Below are positions 51,074 through 58,184 of a stretch of DNA of 64,000 nt, piece after piece. Position numbers and translations under genes: made by a program. The DNA is taken from positions 1-64,000 of the forward strand of contig CAVRZO010000014.1 in NCBI GenBank assembly GCA_963725615.1. The letters run 5' to 3'. The first letter of the stretch is position 1. Every line of letters starts with the position of its first letter. The DNA is from JAIQFF01 sp963725615 (GTDB taxonomy: Bacteria; Acidobacteriota; Terriglobia; Terriglobales; Acidobacteriaceae). The notes beneath the pieces are model-generated. The model was not told the DNA's origin and searched no databases. It saw nothing but the letters and a program-made list of their open reading frames with translations.

Positions 51074-51472
51074 ATGCGCACCCGGCGGAGCTACTGCGTT
51101 TATATTGTGGGCAGCATTACGGGCACGTTATACATCGGAATGACGGGAAATCTGCACAAGCGGGTTTTTGAGCATAGGTTCCATCGCATTGAAGGTTTCA
51201 CCGATGGATACGATGTCGAGCGCCTTCTTTATTGGGAGTCTTACGATGATGTTCACAAGGCGATCGGCCGCGAGAAGCAACTAAAGGGTTGGCGTCGGGA
51301 GAAGAAAGTTGTGTTGATCGAATCCATGAACCCGCAGTGGGTGGATTTGAGCGCAGAATGGTACCCATGGATGACGGAGTGTGCAGAGGGTAGGGGTCCT
51401 TCGACTACGGATGTGCGGTCGCAGGCGACCGCTCTTCCTCCGCTCAGGATGACAGGGGTTAAAGCGCGGTAG
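51074..51472 (+). CDS. GIY-YIG nuclease family protein with repeat-derived tail
   Basis: This 132-residue protein belongs to the UPF0213/GIY-YIG endonuclease-like group. YCVYIVGSITGTLYIGMTGN holds the catalytic motif (VYIV...YIG), with R30 in LHKRVFEHR and E94-type Glu in VVLIESMNPQW. The family normally ends near SAEWYPW. Residues about 108-130 here (RGPSTTDVRSQATALPPLRM) are encoded by a family C repeat. It starts almost inside another copy of the same repeat, suggesting that the gene travels with it or was flanked by it. Confidence 0.82.
   Translation: MRTRRSYCVYIVGSITGTLYIGMTGNLHKRVFEHRFHRIEGFTDGYDVERLLYWESYDDVHKAIGREKQLKGWRREKKVVLIESMNPQWVDLSAEWYPWMTECAEGRGPSTTDVRSQATALPPLRMTGVKAR
51395..51461. 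repeat. Family C repeat overlapping the 3' end of the GIY-YIG gene
   Basis: GGGGTCCTTCGACTACGGAT through CTCCGCTCAGGATGACAGGG, with an internal GCGGTCGCAGGCGACCGC dyad. It supplies the last codons of the gene. Confidence 0.75.
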
Positions 51473-51560
51473 CGACCGGTTACTGCAAGCAGATCCTTTA
51501 CTGCAAGCAGATCCTGACGTCCGAGGTCTGGCGCCCGAAGTCCGACGCCTGCAGTCTTCG

Positions 51561-51589
51561 TTGACAATATCCTCTACCGTACGTTATCT
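51561..51589 (+). promoter_or_regulatory. Sigma70 promoter of rplM-rpsI
   Basis: TTGACA (51561-51566), 17 bp, TTATCT (51584-51589). The leader of about 100 nt contains the hairpin CCTGCGCCTTCGGCGTTG and a T-rich tract (51667-51681) just before rplM, so attenuation is conceivable. Confidence 0.7.
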
Positions 51590-51698
51590 TTAAGTCTTTA
51601 GCAGTCCTGCGGTTGCCCGCCTGGTACCCTGCGCCTTCGGCGTTGAAGTGGATACTCAGCGGTCTTCTTCGTTTTTTTAATATTCTGGGAGACTCGTA

Positions 51699-52142
51699 AT
51701 GTCAACCTATTTCCCCAAAGCGGGGGAAATTGTGCGCAAGTGGTACGTCGTGGATGCCTCGGGGCAGACGCTCGGCCGTCTGGCTTCACAAGTGGCCCGC
51801 ATCCTCATGGGTAAAGAGAACCCGCGTTACACGCCGTTTCTCGATACGGGAGATCACGTCATCGTCATCAACGCCGAGAAGGTGAAGACGACCGGAATGA
51901 AGGCTGAGCAGAAGGTTTATCAGCATTACACGGGATATCCGGGCGGGTTGCGCACGGAAGAATTCCGTAAGCGCTTTGACCGCAAACCGGAGTTGATTAT
52001 CGAAGAGGCGATCAAGCGGATGCTGCCCAAAAACAAGCTGGGCGGGCACATGATCAGTAAGCTGCAGGTTTATCGCGGCGAGAAGCATCCGCACGAAGCG
52101 CAGAAACCTGAAGTGCGATCGCTGGAGACGGTGAAAGCGTAA
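51699..52142 (+). CDS. rplM: Ribosomal protein L13
   Basis: This 147-residue large-subunit protein has the L13 signatures WYVVDASGQTLGRLASQVAR, YTPFLDTGDHVIVINAEKVK, YQHYTGYPGG and AIKRMLPKNKLGGHMISKLQ VYRGEKHPHEAQ. It begins the ribosomal-protein group and precedes rpsI as in most bacteria. The length is normal. Confidence 0.97.
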   Translation: MSTYFPKAGEIVRKWYVVDASGQTLGRLASQVARILMGKENPRYTPFLDTGDHVIVINAEKVKTTGMKAEQKVYQHYTGYPGGLRTEEFRKRFDRKPELIIEEAIKRMLPKNKLGGHMISKLQVYRGEKHPHEAQKPEVRSLETVKA

Positions 52143-52252
52143 GACGGTTTCTAGTTTCTGGTTTCTAGTTTTAAAAGCACGAAGGTCTGCAATTCTTTTG
52201 AAAGGTTGAGCACCGGTTGGCTGAAAGCTGACGGCTGAGTGCTGATAGCTAA

Positions 52253-52648
52253 ATGGCAGAGTTAGTTCAATATTACGGTACGGGGCGGCGCAAGTCGGCG
52301 ATTGCGCGCGTTTATCTGCGTCCGGGCAGCGGCGACTTCAAAGTCAACGGACGTCCTTTTGAGCAATATTTCGTGACCGAGTCGCAGCGCTCGAGCGCGC
52401 GGCAGCCCTTGCTTTCGACCGAGACGGCGGCGACGTTCAACGTTCTCGCCCGGGTCAGCGGCGGCGGGGTGAACGGCCAGGCGGATGCGGTGAAACTGGG
52501 TATTGCCCGCGCTCTGATGCTGTTCAACATCGAACTCCGCAAGAAGCTCAAGGCGGAAGGCATGGTCAGCCGCGATTCGCGTTCGAAGGAACGCAAAAAG
52601 TACGGGCAGAAGGGTGCTAGGAAGCGGTTCCAGTACAGCAAGCGGTAA
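52253..52648 (+). CDS. rpsI: Ribosomal protein S9
   Basis: This 131-residue small-subunit protein begins YYGTGRRKSAIARVYLRPGS and ends with the canonical DSRSKERKKYGQKGARKRFQ YSKR, whose C-terminal Lys-Arg contacts P-site tRNA. It follows rplM after a 110 bp gap that carries family D and E repeats (52147-52175 and 52218-52250), an unusual break in this normally tight pair. Confidence 0.97.
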   Translation: MAELVQYYGTGRRKSAIARVYLRPGSGDFKVNGRPFEQYFVTESQRSSARQPLLSTETAATFNVLARVSGGGVNGQADAVKLGIARALMLFNIELRKKLKAEGMVSRDSRSKERKKYGQKGARKRFQYSKR

Positions 52649-52660
52649 GTGGATCGGTCC

Positions 52661-52743
52661 GAGCAAGGCGAGATTCCTCGCTCCGCTCGGAATGACAAGG
52701 TTGGTGGGTTGGTCTTTGCTGACGACTGACGACTAACGACTGG
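52661..52743. repeat. Repeat units of families C and A
   Basis: A small family C hairpin (GAGCAAGGCGAGATTCCTCG and GCTCCGCTCGGAATGAC) is followed by the family A unit GCTGACGACTGACGACTAACG. Confidence 0.7.
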
Positions 52744-52851
52744 TTTAAAGGGTGTTCAAATTCTTCCTGCGCCGTACCGGTGCGGGGCGGGAATGGCAAT
52801 CGGGAGCAGCTGCAAGGCATGCGAACGATGCAGACCAAATGAGGAGGTTGA

Positions 52852-53760
52852 TTGGCTAACATTACCATGAAGGAGTTGCTCGAAGCGGGAGTTCACTTCG
52901 GGCATCAGACCAAGCGCTGGAATCCCAAGATGAAGGAATACATCTTCGGAGAGCGCAACGGGATTTACATTATCGACCTGCAGAAGACGCTCAAGATGTT
53001 CAAGGAAGCGTCGAAATTCGTGTCCGATCTGGCCGCGGCGGGCAAAATTGTGTTGTTTGTGGGCACCAAGCGACAGGCCCAGGACGCCATCGCGGAAGAG
53101 GCCACGAAGTGCGGGGGCTTCTACGTGAACCAGCGCTGGTTGGGTGGATTGCTCACCAACTGGGTGACCGTCCAGAAGTCGGTCAAGCGGCTTAAGGAAC
53201 TCGACGAGATGGCCACGGATGGCCGCTACGAGCTGCTGCCCAAGAAAGAAGTCATCAAGCTGGAGCGCGAGCGCAAGCATCTGCAAGCCAACCTGGCGGG
53301 CATCAAGAACATGAGCCGGTTGCCGGACGCGATCTTCGTGATTGACTCAAACAAAGAGCAGATCGCTGTACGGGAAGCCCGCAAGCTGGGCATCCCCGTG
53401 GTCGCCGTGGTGGATACGAACTGCGATCCCAGCGAAGTGGATTACGTGATTCCGGGCAACGACGACGCGCTACGCGCGATCCGTTTGTTCGCCTCCAAGA
53501 TTTCCGATTCAGTCGCCGAGGGCGCGCAACTGATGACGGACAAGCAGGCTGCTGATATGGCCGCGGCTGTGTACACCGAACCCGAGGCGGTTCCGGCGGC
53601 AGAGGCGGCAGAGGAACTTGCTGCCGCGGGCGCTGCCGAAGCCGGTTCCGAGGACATCAGCATGGAAGATGTTTTGGGCAAGGGAGTGCGCAAGCAGCCC
53701 GTGGCCGCCGCGGAAGCCGTGGACGAAGACGTTCCGCAGGTTGAAACTCAGACGTATTAA
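52852..53760 (+). CDS. rpsB: Ribosomal protein S2 with long acidic C-terminal tail
   Basis: This 302-residue protein starts at a TTG, preceded by GAGGAGG 4 bp upstream, giving the canonical MANITMKELLEAGVHFGHQT. Conserved parts include RWNPKMKEYIFGERNGIYII, WLGGLLTNWVTVQKSVKRLK and VVAVVDTNCDPSEVDYVIPG. After about residue 235 there is an Ala/Glu-rich tail of some 65 residues (AAVYTEPEAVPAAEAAEELA and on), longer than usual. A 200 bp leader with a GC-rich hairpin near 52768-52794 may be regulatory. tsf follows. Confidence 0.96.
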   Translation: MANITMKELLEAGVHFGHQTKRWNPKMKEYIFGERNGIYIIDLQKTLKMFKEASKFVSDLAAAGKIVLFVGTKRQAQDAIAEEATKCGGFYVNQRWLGGLLTNWVTVQKSVKRLKELDEMATDGRYELLPKKEVIKLERERKHLQANLAGIKNMSRLPDAIFVIDSNKEQIAVREARKLGIPVVAVVDTNCDPSEVDYVIPGNDDALRAIRLFASKISDSVAEGAQLMTDKQAADMAAAVYTEPEAVPAAEAAEELAAAGAAEAGSEDISMEDVLGKGVRKQPVAAAEAVDEDVPQVETQTY

Positions 53761-53982
53761 CCGTCGTCGGTCTTCAGTCGTCGGTCGTCAGCAAAATCAT
53801 CACGAGCCGGCAGTTTCGAGCCCGCAAAGTTCCTGGCTTTAACCCTTGAGGGGAAATCAGACCCGCGCGGGTCGTCCGGCGCGGGTCAAAGTTTGTAAGG
53901 ACAGTCATCAGTCGTCGGTCTTCAGCTTGACCCTCGAACCCATGGATCGAACTGACGACTGAAGACTGAGGACTGAAGACTA
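53761..53982. repeat. Family A repeats and a GC dyad between rpsB and tsf
   Basis: A family A arm (53765-53793), a dyad ACCCGCGCGGGTCGTCCGGCGC GGGT-type at 53862-53888, then a family A inverted pair (53902-53982) whose right arm ends 5 bp before the tsf ATG. The tsf ribosome-binding region is therefore inside the repeat. Confidence 0.75.
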
Positions 53983-53987
53983 TTTTT

Positions 53988-54668
53988 ATGAGCACAACTA
54001 CCGTGAATATTTCTGCTACCCAAGTGAAAGAGCTCCGGGAAAAGACCGGAGCGCCGATGATGGACTGCAAGCATGCTCTCACCGAGGCCAAAGGAGATCT
54101 GGAGCAAGCGGTTGTCCTGCTGCGCAAAAAGGGCATTTCTGTGGCCGGCAAGAAAGCCAGCCGGGTGACCAAGGAAGGCGCGGTTGCGAGCTACATTCAC
54201 GCCGGAGGCAAGATCGGCGTCCTCGTGGAAGTGAATTGCGAGAGCGACTTTGTGGCGCGCACCGACGATTTCAAGGAACTGGTGCACGACATCGCGATGC
54301 ACATCGCGGCCAGCGACCCGAAATTCGTGCGCAAGGAAGACGTCACGCCGGAGTCCTTCGAGCGCGAGAAGGACATTTACCGCGCCCAGGCCGCTGCGAC
54401 CGGCAAGCCGCCGCAGGTGGTGGAGAAGATCGTAGAAGGTAAGATGAGCAAGTTTTACGAAGAGGTCTGTCTCATGGAGCAGCCCTTTATCCGCGACCAG
54501 ACGGTCAGCATTGGGCAGCTGGTTGCCGCCAAAATCGGCAAGCTGGGCGAGAACATCGCGGTGCGCCGGTTCGCGCGCTTCAAGGTGGGCGAGGTGGGCG
54601 CGACGGTTGCGTTTACCACTTCCAGTGCGGAAGATGGCGGCGAGGCTGCGGCTCCGGCGGCGAAATAG
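53988..54668 (+). CDS. tsf: Elongation factor Ts
   Basis: This 226-residue nucleotide-exchange factor for EF-Tu has VKELREKTGAPMMDCKHALT, ALTEAKGDLEQAVVLLRKKG, the TDFVAR-type core CESDFVARTDDFKELVHDIA and KFYEEVCLMEQPFIRDQTVS. The TDFV motif region contacts EF-Tu. The length is in the short EF-Ts class. It sits between rpsB and pyrH. Confidence 0.96.
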   Translation: MSTTTVNISATQVKELREKTGAPMMDCKHALTEAKGDLEQAVVLLRKKGISVAGKKASRVTKEGAVASYIHAGGKIGVLVEVNCESDFVARTDDFKELVHDIAMHIAASDPKFVRKEDVTPESFEREKDIYRAQAAATGKPPQVVEKIVEGKMSKFYEEVCLMEQPFIRDQTVSIGQLVAAKIGKLGENIAVRRFARFKVGEVGATVAFTTSSAEDGGEAAAPAAK

Positions 54669-54719
54669 GGCGTCGCTAGCTTTCGTTTTGATACGCCGTT
54701 TTCGATGCAATGTTTAGGC

Positions 54720-54766
54720 CGAGGGCACGATGCCCTCGGGACAGCCGGCGAGACGTCGGCGCTACA
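54720..54766. repeat. Family H repeat upstream of pyrH
   Basis: GAGGGCACGATGCCCTC is a hairpin, followed by GACAGCCGGCGAGACGTCGG CGCTAC, the inverse of the unit at 5699. Confidence 0.75.
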
Positions 54767-54773
54767 AACTACC

Positions 54774-55490
54774 ATGTCGACTCCGGTGTTCAAACGCATT
54801 CTGCTCAAACTCTCGGGCGAGGCCCTGGCCGCGAACCAGGGCTTCGGCGTGGATCCCTTGCGCATCCATGAAATCGCGGCTGAATTGGCGGACGTCCACT
54901 CTCTCGGCATTCAGATCGCGATCGTAGTCGGCGGAGGGAATTTCTTTCGGGGCGTCGCCCAGCAGGCGCGCGAGATGGATCGGGTCTCGGCCGATCACAT
55001 GGGTATGCTGGCCACCGTGATCAACGCCCTGGCCCTCCAGGACGCCCTGGAAAAACAGGGCATTCACACCCGGGTGCAGTCGGCGATCGAGATGAACCAG
55101 GTGGCCGAGCCTTTTATCCGTCGCCGCGCCATCCGTCATATGGAGAAGGAGCGGATCGTGATTTTTGCCGGCGGCACCGGCAACCCTTATTTTTCGACTG
55201 ACACGGCCGCATCCCTGCGGGCCATGGAAATCAAGGCGGACGCGATCCTCAAAGCCACAAAGGTGGATGGCATCTACGATGCCGATCCGATGCTGGTGAA
55301 AGACGCCAAGAAATTTGCCGAGATCAGCTACATGGAAGTGTTGAAGCGGGGACTCAAAGTGATGGATTCGACTGCCATCTCCCTGTGCAAGGACAATAAC
55401 CTGCCTATTATCATTTTTAATCTCAACCAGCGTGGGAATATCCGGAAAGTTGTGATCGGCGAGAAGATCGGATCGCTGGTGAGCGCTTAA
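54774..55490 (+). CDS. pyrH: UMP kinase
   Basis: This 238-residue enzyme phosphorylates UMP to UDP. Visible motifs are FKRILLKLSGEALAANQGFG, IAIVVGGGNFFRGV, DRVSADHMGMLATVINALAL, RRRAIRHMEKERIVIFAGGT GNPYFSTDTAA and the C-terminal NLNQRGNIRKVVIGEKIGSL. ATG 54774 gives the family start MSTPVFKRILLKLSGEAL; an upstream ATG lies before the repeat and adds only repeat-encoded residues. Confidence 0.96.
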   Translation: MSTPVFKRILLKLSGEALAANQGFGVDPLRIHEIAAELADVHSLGIQIAIVVGGGNFFRGVAQQAREMDRVSADHMGMLATVINALALQDALEKQGIHTRVQSAIEMNQVAEPFIRRRAIRHMEKERIVIFAGGTGNPYFSTDTAASLRAMEIKADAILKATKVDGIYDADPMLVKDAKKFAEISYMEVLKRGLKVMDSTAISLCKDNNLPIIIFNLNQRGNIRKVVIGEKIGSLVSA

Positions 55491-55496
55491 AGCGGG

Positions 55497-55653
55497 CCAC
55501 GGATTTTCACGGACTTGCACGGATTTAGTTCATGACCTTTGCCTTCTTTGCGGCACCCCATGCGAACTTTGCGGTTCACGATTTCAATGACTTGCACCAA
55601 CATCAAGACCCTATAACCGCAAAGTGCGCCAAGACGCCGCAAAGGTCGCAAAG
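55497..55653. repeat. Family L and K repeats between pyrH and frr
   Basis: CCACGGATTTTCACGGACTT GCACGGAT (55497-55527) precedes an inverted pair of TTTGCGG and CCGCAAAG-type units (55531-55653) with AACCGCAAAGTGCGCCAAGA and CGCAAAGGTCGCAAAG. Confidence 0.75.
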
Positions 55654-55755
55654 AAAATCCAACACAGGTGATTTCTCTGAGCCATGCAAGCCTGCTTTTC
55701 GAGCTGCACGGTTTATAATTCAGCGTTTGAATTTGAGCCGTCAACGGAGTTAATC

Positions 55756-56328
55756 ATGGCTGATGCCGGTCCACTTAGAGATATTCGCGTTCAACTCAAA
55801 ACGCGGATGGATAAAGCAGTGGAAGATTTTCGCAAAGCGATGGCTGCCACGCGCACCGGGCGCGCCTCGGTGCATATGCTGGATGCGGTCAGCGTGGACT
55901 ACTACGGTTCGCAGATGCCGCTGAACCAGATTGCCCAGGTACACGCACCCGAGCCGCAGCTCATCACTGTGCAGCCCTTCGATCCCTCTTCACTGGCGGC
56001 CATCGAGAAGGGCATCCGCACCGCCGATCTGGGCCTGAATCCGATGAACGATGGCAAGATCATTCGCGTGCCGGTGCCGCCTCTGACCGAAGAACGTCGC
56101 AAAGATATGGTCAAGCATCTTCACAAAATGCTGGAGGAGCATCGCACCGCGGTGCGCAATATTCGCCGCGACGGCAACGAAGCCATTAAGAAGGCCACCA
56201 AGGACAAGAAAATCGCTGAAGACGACGAGAAGCGCGCGATGGACGAAATCCAGAAACTGACGGATGACGAAATCAAGAAGATGGAAGAGATGAGCAAGGG
56301 GAAAGAGAAGGAAGTGATGGAGATTTAG
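55756..56328 (+). CDS. frr: Ribosome recycling factor
   Basis: This 190-residue factor splits ribosomes after termination together with EF-G. Conserved parts are MDKAVEDFRKAMAATRTGRA, VDYYGSQMPLNQIAQVHAPE, IEKGIRTADLGLNPMNDGKI, IRVPVPPLTEERRKDMVKHL and KKMEEMSKGKEKEVMEI at the end. ATG 55756 has ACGGAGT upstream. A TATAAT at 55714-55719 could be a local promoter. Confidence 0.96.
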   Translation: MADAGPLRDIRVQLKTRMDKAVEDFRKAMAATRTGRASVHMLDAVSVDYYGSQMPLNQIAQVHAPEPQLITVQPFDPSSLAAIEKGIRTADLGLNPMNDGKIIRVPVPPLTEERRKDMVKHLHKMLEEHRTAVRNIRRDGNEAIKKATKDKKIAEDDEKRAMDEIQKLTDDEIKKMEEMSKGKEKEVMEI

Positions 56329-56470
56329 GACCAGACGTCGGACTTCAGCCCTCGGACCTCAGCCGGGTTTTTTGGGGTGACCGCACCCGCTGATGCGGTC
56401 CCACGTCCCTTGTGCTTTTTCCTGTAACTCGATCTCCACTGCTCCTCTTCATCAATCAGATAACGACCAA

Positions 56471-56509
56471 ACCCCCCGCCCAAGCAGAGCTTGGACGGGG
56501 CACCCTCTG
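56471..56509. repeat. Family G repeat
   Basis: CCCCCGCCCAAGCAGAGCTT GGACGGGGCACCCTC, near identical to the copy at 44782. It is the only notable feature in the 350 bp between frr and the next gene. Confidence 0.75.
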
Positions 56510-56686
56510 GATTCGAGATAGCCCCCTTCTCGGTTGTATTCCTTCGGTCGTAATGCCTCCGAAACCCGTGTCCAGAGCGGGAATTACTTAGGTACTCTGT
56601 CCACAAGTAACGCAACTTCTTTAGGCTGGGAGTGTTTTCATCCCCGTACCACAAATTCGTCGATTTTCAGAATTCAGGAGTTTGCC

Positions 56687-58111
56687 ATGAAACGGTTTCT
56701 GGCGCTTTCTGCGCTTCTGGCGTTGTGCGGTGTGAGCATGATGGGTTGCGGTGGCGGAGCGGGCTCGACTCTTTCCACCAATCCGCAAGCGGGAGCAGTT
56801 TTCGTTACGGGAGAGGATGCGCCGCTTCCGTCCGTGGTGAGCCTGAATCTAACGATCAATTCCATTACGCTTACCGGTGCGAGCAATTCTCCGCAACTGG
56901 TTTCGTCCCCCATTACCGTCGACTTCGCTCGACTGGTCGGTCTGCGCGCTCCGCTGGCGTTCAATGCGGTCCCGCCTGACACCTACACCAAAGCGACTTT
57001 TGTGCTGTCAAGCCCGGTCATCAACTTCCTGAGTGCCGTCAATCCCCCGCAGGTGAGCACATTGAACGGGACATTTACCAATCCGACCAGCACCAATCCT
57101 CAGACCACATCCGTCGTGGTGACCTTTCCTACGCCGATGGTGGTGGGCGCGAGCGGCCTGGCTGGAATGCATACCGAATTTGATATTCGTCAATCGCTGG
57201 TAGTGGACAGCACCGGTCAGATCACTGGCGTAATCAATCCGGTGATGTTCATTGAAGCAGTAAAGGCGACCAATCCGGAAGGACAGATTACCGATCTCAC
57301 AGGCACGATTGTTTCTGTGAATGTTCCCGGTAATTCATTCCTCATGCAGGGACCGTTCGGACATCAGTTCACGATTGATGTGGATGGCAGCACTGACTAC
57401 AACGGCGGTTTCACTCTGGCTACTCTGCCCACGTCGGGCGGATTTGTCGCTCTGCAGGGCACCGTGCAGATGGACGGCAGCATTCTGGCGAGCGACGTGG
57501 AATTCATTACCACGGACCTGGCTTTTATCTCCGGCCGCATTCTGGCCCTGAACCCGACTTCGGGACCGGTGCAGACCGTCACCCTGTGGGTGGGCGAAAC
57601 GGTGGGGACTTCGGGTCTGATCGACACCGTTCAGACGGTGGATGTCAGCGCCGTCTCGAACTATGCCATCTGCTTCTTCAACAACAGCTGGTTCAGTCCG
57701 AACAATCTGTTTGGCAATTCTTCGATGCTGGTGGGCCAGCGAATCTTCATCGGGGGCACTTTCAACAGCAGCACGTTCACTCCGAGTTACATCTCGTTGC
57801 GACGCCAGGGCGTGTACGGGCTTACTGTCCCTGGCAGCGTGACGGTGACCAGTGGCAATGCCGGCAACTTCCAGCTTCTGAACACCGGGCTTCTGGGCCT
57901 TTCGCTCGGCGGACCGCTGACCGTTAATACGGGAGCGGGGACTGTGTTCTTCCAGGGCAACAGCAATACCTTGTCGCTCACCGATCTGCAGACCGCGAGT
58001 GCTACGGTCTCGGTGCCGGTCGTGGCGCGGGGGTTGGTGCTGAAAGATTCGGTCAGCGGCGACCCCGTGTTGTGGGCGCATCGCGTGCGGGAGACGCAAA
58101 CCGCGCAATAG
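56687..58111 (+). CDS. DUF4382-type lipoprotein
   Basis: This 474-residue exported protein has a lipoprotein signal (FLALSALLALCGVSMMGCGG, lipobox MMGC). Residues about 35-215 match DUF4382 (GEDAPLPSVVSLNLTINSIT; FARLVGLRAPLAFNAVPPDT YTKATFVLSSP), and later parts hold DUF5666-like strands (TIVSVNVPGNSFLMQGPFGH; GGFVALQGTVQMDGSILASD). The function is unknown; such proteins are common in acidobacteria. CAGGAG precedes the ATG and a clear terminator follows. Confidence 0.8.
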   Translation: MKRFLALSALLALCGVSMMGCGGGAGSTLSTNPQAGAVFVTGEDAPLPSVVSLNLTINSITLTGASNSPQLVSSPITVDFARLVGLRAPLAFNAVPPDTYTKATFVLSSPVINFLSAVNPPQVSTLNGTFTNPTSTNPQTTSVVVTFPTPMVVGASGLAGMHTEFDIRQSLVVDSTGQITGVINPVMFIEAVKATNPEGQITDLTGTIVSVNVPGNSFLMQGPFGHQFTIDVDGSTDYNGGFTLATLPTSGGFVALQGTVQMDGSILASDVEFITTDLAFISGRILALNPTSGPVQTVTLWVGETVGTSGLIDTVQTVDVSAVSNYAICFFNNSWFSPNNLFGNSSMLVGQRIFIGGTFNSSTFTPSYISLRRQGVYGLTVPGSVTVTSGNAGNFQLLNTGLLGLSLGGPLTVNTGAGTVFFQGNSNTLSLTDLQTASATVSVPVVARGLVLKDSVSGDPVLWAHRVRETQTAQ

Positions 58112-58133
58112 TTGCGAGCGTGTGATACTCCAG

Positions 58134-58165
58134 CGGGCGGCCACAAGCCGCCCGTTTTCTTTTTG
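58134..58165 (+). terminator. Intrinsic terminator after the DUF4382 gene
   Basis: CGGGCGGC-cacaa-GCCGCCCG, an 8 bp perfect stem, followed by TTTTCTTTTT. A TATAAT (58170-58175) just after it could be the promoter for the next gene, with a very short leader. Confidence 0.85.
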
Positions 58166-58184
58166 GCCTTATAATCGAGTCACC

